The translations under genes were made by a program, and so were the position numbers. A stretch of 64,000 bases of DNA, from contig VCCP01000001.1 of the NCBI GenBank assembly GCA_005765155.1, positions 3,100,001 to 3,164,000 of the forward strand, in the 5' to 3' direction. The notes under the pieces are model-generated. The model searched no databases, was not told the DNA's origin, and saw only the letters and a program-made list of their open reading frames with translations. Below, piece after piece: positions 62,125 to 64,000 of the stretch (positions are counted from its first letter, which is position 1; each line of letters starts with the position of its first letter). Origin of the DNA: Zelopaecilomyces penicillatus. Lineage: Eukaryota > Ascomycota > Sordariomycetes > Hypocreales > Pseudodiploosporaceae.

Positions 62125-64000
62125 TTTTTTATTAATAATTATTAATTTTATTATAGGATTTTTAAAGAAAATATTATAATTATTTTAAAAAATATTAGAT
62201 TATAAATATTTATTTAATATAATAATAATTATAGAATATTATTTATAGATTAATAGATTATCTAAGAGAAAAAGCCAGATTATAGAATTAATACTTAGAT
62301 ATTATTTAATAATATTAGATACACTATAAATTAAAATAATCCTAATACTATAATTTTTATTAAATAATTTAATTAATAACCCTATAAAAAGATTATTAAA
62401 TAAATTAATTATAAGGTTTAAATTTATTAGGTTAATAGAATTATTATAGATAGATATTAATAAAATAAATAATAAAGTATTAAATATATTAAGATATTTA
62501 TTTATAGATAAGGCTAATTATACTATAAATATAATAATACTATATATAAAATATATATATAATTAAAAGTATAGATTAATTAAATTTAAAATAGATAATA
62601 AGGTATATCTAAGGCTATATAAGGGATTTTAATTACTAGGAAAACTATTATAAAAATAATTATAATAATAAATAGGATTATTTAAAGTGATTAAATAAGT
62701 AGGATTATTAATATATAAATTAGATTTATTTATTTATTAAGGGATTTATTAAGGGATTTATTAAATAATATTAATTATATATTTATATCTAAAACCTAAG
62801 AGGAATAATCTATTTAATAGGATATTAGATAAATAGATATAACTAATAAAAGTTCAAAAAATAAGATAAAGAATAAGAAATCTAGAAAATTATAAATAGA
62901 TAAATAAATAAAAAGGAAGATATCTATAAATCAAATATATAATTAAATAAAAAGGTTTTAGATTAAAATATAATAAATAAATAAAGAGAAAAGAGTTTAA
63001 ATCAAATATAATAAACTTGATTAAAGATTATAAATAAAAAAATCCTATTAAAAAGTTATAGGAAGTATATTAAATAAAAAAAGAATAAAAACAGAAAGAA
63101 ATAAATAAGATATTAAAGATAAATTTATAGGTATTATTATTTAAGAAAAAAATAAGAAGTTTTTTTAAAAAAAAAGTAAGTATTATTAAAATAAAGAAAA
63201 AAAAGGTATAAGGATTAAATATATAACTATAAAAAATAGTAAAGAACTTAAACCTTTTAAAAATAAAATAAAAACTAAATATTAAAAGAATTAAATTTAA
63301 AGATTTATTAAAAGATTTTAATATAATAGATTATTTAATACTATTAATTAATAATAAAAGCTTTAATCTTAAGATAATAAATTATAAAGTAATAGATATT
63401 TATTATATAAATTTGTTATAATATTATAATATTAATTATTTTATAAGCCTAGATCTAAGAGAATTAAGAATATATTATTATATACTAGTAATAAAAGTAT
63501 TCTATTATATTAGATTTAATTATCAGGATTATATAAAACTATTTAATATAGTAATTATAAAGCTTAAATAATTAAAATCCTTTTTAAGGAAAAATAATTA
63601 TTATGAAATAAATTAAAAAATATTAAGGAATAATTAAAGGAACTTAAGAATAAAATCGTAGCTATAAATATTAATTGGATATTATATTTAGAATATATCT
63701 TATTACTTTATATTATTAAAATACTTAAAAAGATCCTAGATAAAGAAAGATTAAATATAATATATATTATTAAAGAATATTAATTATTCTAATAATTTCT
63801 AATTATAATTATATATAATAAAAAATAAAAAGTATTTCTATTAATAGATATATTAAAGGAATACTTCTATTTTATTAAGGGAATGATTATTAATAATAAA
63901 ATTATAAATAAGATAAATAAGATAAATAAGATAAATAAGATAAATAAGATAAATAAGATAAATAAGATAAATAAGATAAATAAGATAAATAAGATAAATA
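62125..64000 (+). mobile_element. Ty3/gypsy family B, forward copy, 3' segment (continues past window)
   Basis: Continues the integrase broken at 55591: FLKKILQLFQKIL, then RLSKRKSQIIELILRYYL (family GxSERxNQxxExxLRxYL). Next come the integrase C-terminal region (VYLRLYKGF, GLFKVIKQVGLLIYKLDL) and a chromodomain-like segment near 62,900-62,975 (YIIK-stop-KGFRLKYN, cf. YLVKWKGF). The region 63.05-63.9 kb is conserved with the reverse B copy but belongs to no domain I recognise. The copy runs off the window inside a minisatellite. Confidence 0.82.
63904..64000 (+). repeat. 9-bp minisatellite (ATAAATAAG)n reaching the window end
   Basis: More than ten near-perfect tandem copies. The aligned position in the reverse B copy (about 42065) has a single AAGAAATAAATAAATTA-like stretch, so the array is an expansion private to this copy. 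Read in frame it gives Ile-Asn-Lys repeats. Confidence 0.9.

Noticed and set aside
63904..64000. Regular repeats as a CRISPR array
   Set aside because: Units are contiguous 9-mers without spacers, in a eukaryotic retrotransposon.
52939..64000. Single large novel element from 52.9 to 64 kb
   Set aside because: The 176-bp terminal LTRs, the 5-bp duplication and the empty site in the other B copy show that it is one gypsy element inserted into another.

Overview
The window looks like nuclear DNA of a filamentous ascomycete (Pezizomycotina; genus not resolved). Two signs support this. First, an 8-kb island of ordinary composition (about 19.2-27.2 kb) carries three intron-containing genes with 48-73 bp introns and clear fungal homologues. 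Second, the flanks (1-19.2 kb and 27.2-64 kb) are extremely AT-rich in a way that fits repeat-induced point mutation (RIP). CpA and TpG are almost gone, the remaining C mostly precedes T or C, the remaining G mostly follows A or G, and old reading frames carry stops where CAA, CAG or TGG codons would be expected.

Gene island. On the plus strand is an OPT/YSL-type oligopeptide transporter, seven exons reconstructed here including a 9-nt microexon, 712 aa. It converges, with 79 bp between the stops, on a PRMT3-type protein arginine methyltransferase on the minus strand (three exons, 533 aa). Upstream of that, on the same strand, is a USO1/p115 vesicle-tethering protein (five exons, 950 aa). All three reconstructions stay in frame. 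The genes serve unrelated housekeeping roles: transport, ribosome-linked methylation and ER-Golgi tethering.

AT-rich flanks. These are a nested graveyard of LTR retrotransposons that can still be read. A Ty1/copia element lies at about 3.7-9.9 kb, and a second truncated reverse copy at about 12.7-14.8 kb. A Ty3/gypsy family (here called A, 176-bp LTRs) has a full copy with target-site duplication (27978-33925), an inverted composite of two 3' halves (46867-52938), a full reverse copy (55592-62124) and an almost unmutated solo LTR (13969-14144). A second gypsy family (B, chromodomain-type) occurs forward (about 52.9-64 kb) and reverse (about 41.6-44.2 kb). The 55.6-62.1 kb A copy sits inside the integrase of the forward B copy, and the reverse B copy preserves the matching empty site. 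A 6-kb block at 35.1-41.1 kb holds a long RIP-broken reading frame of a family I do not recognise.

No CRISPR array, rRNA, tRNA or bacterial-type feature was seen. All element boundaries were found by eye. Those marked as approximate may be off by tens of bases.
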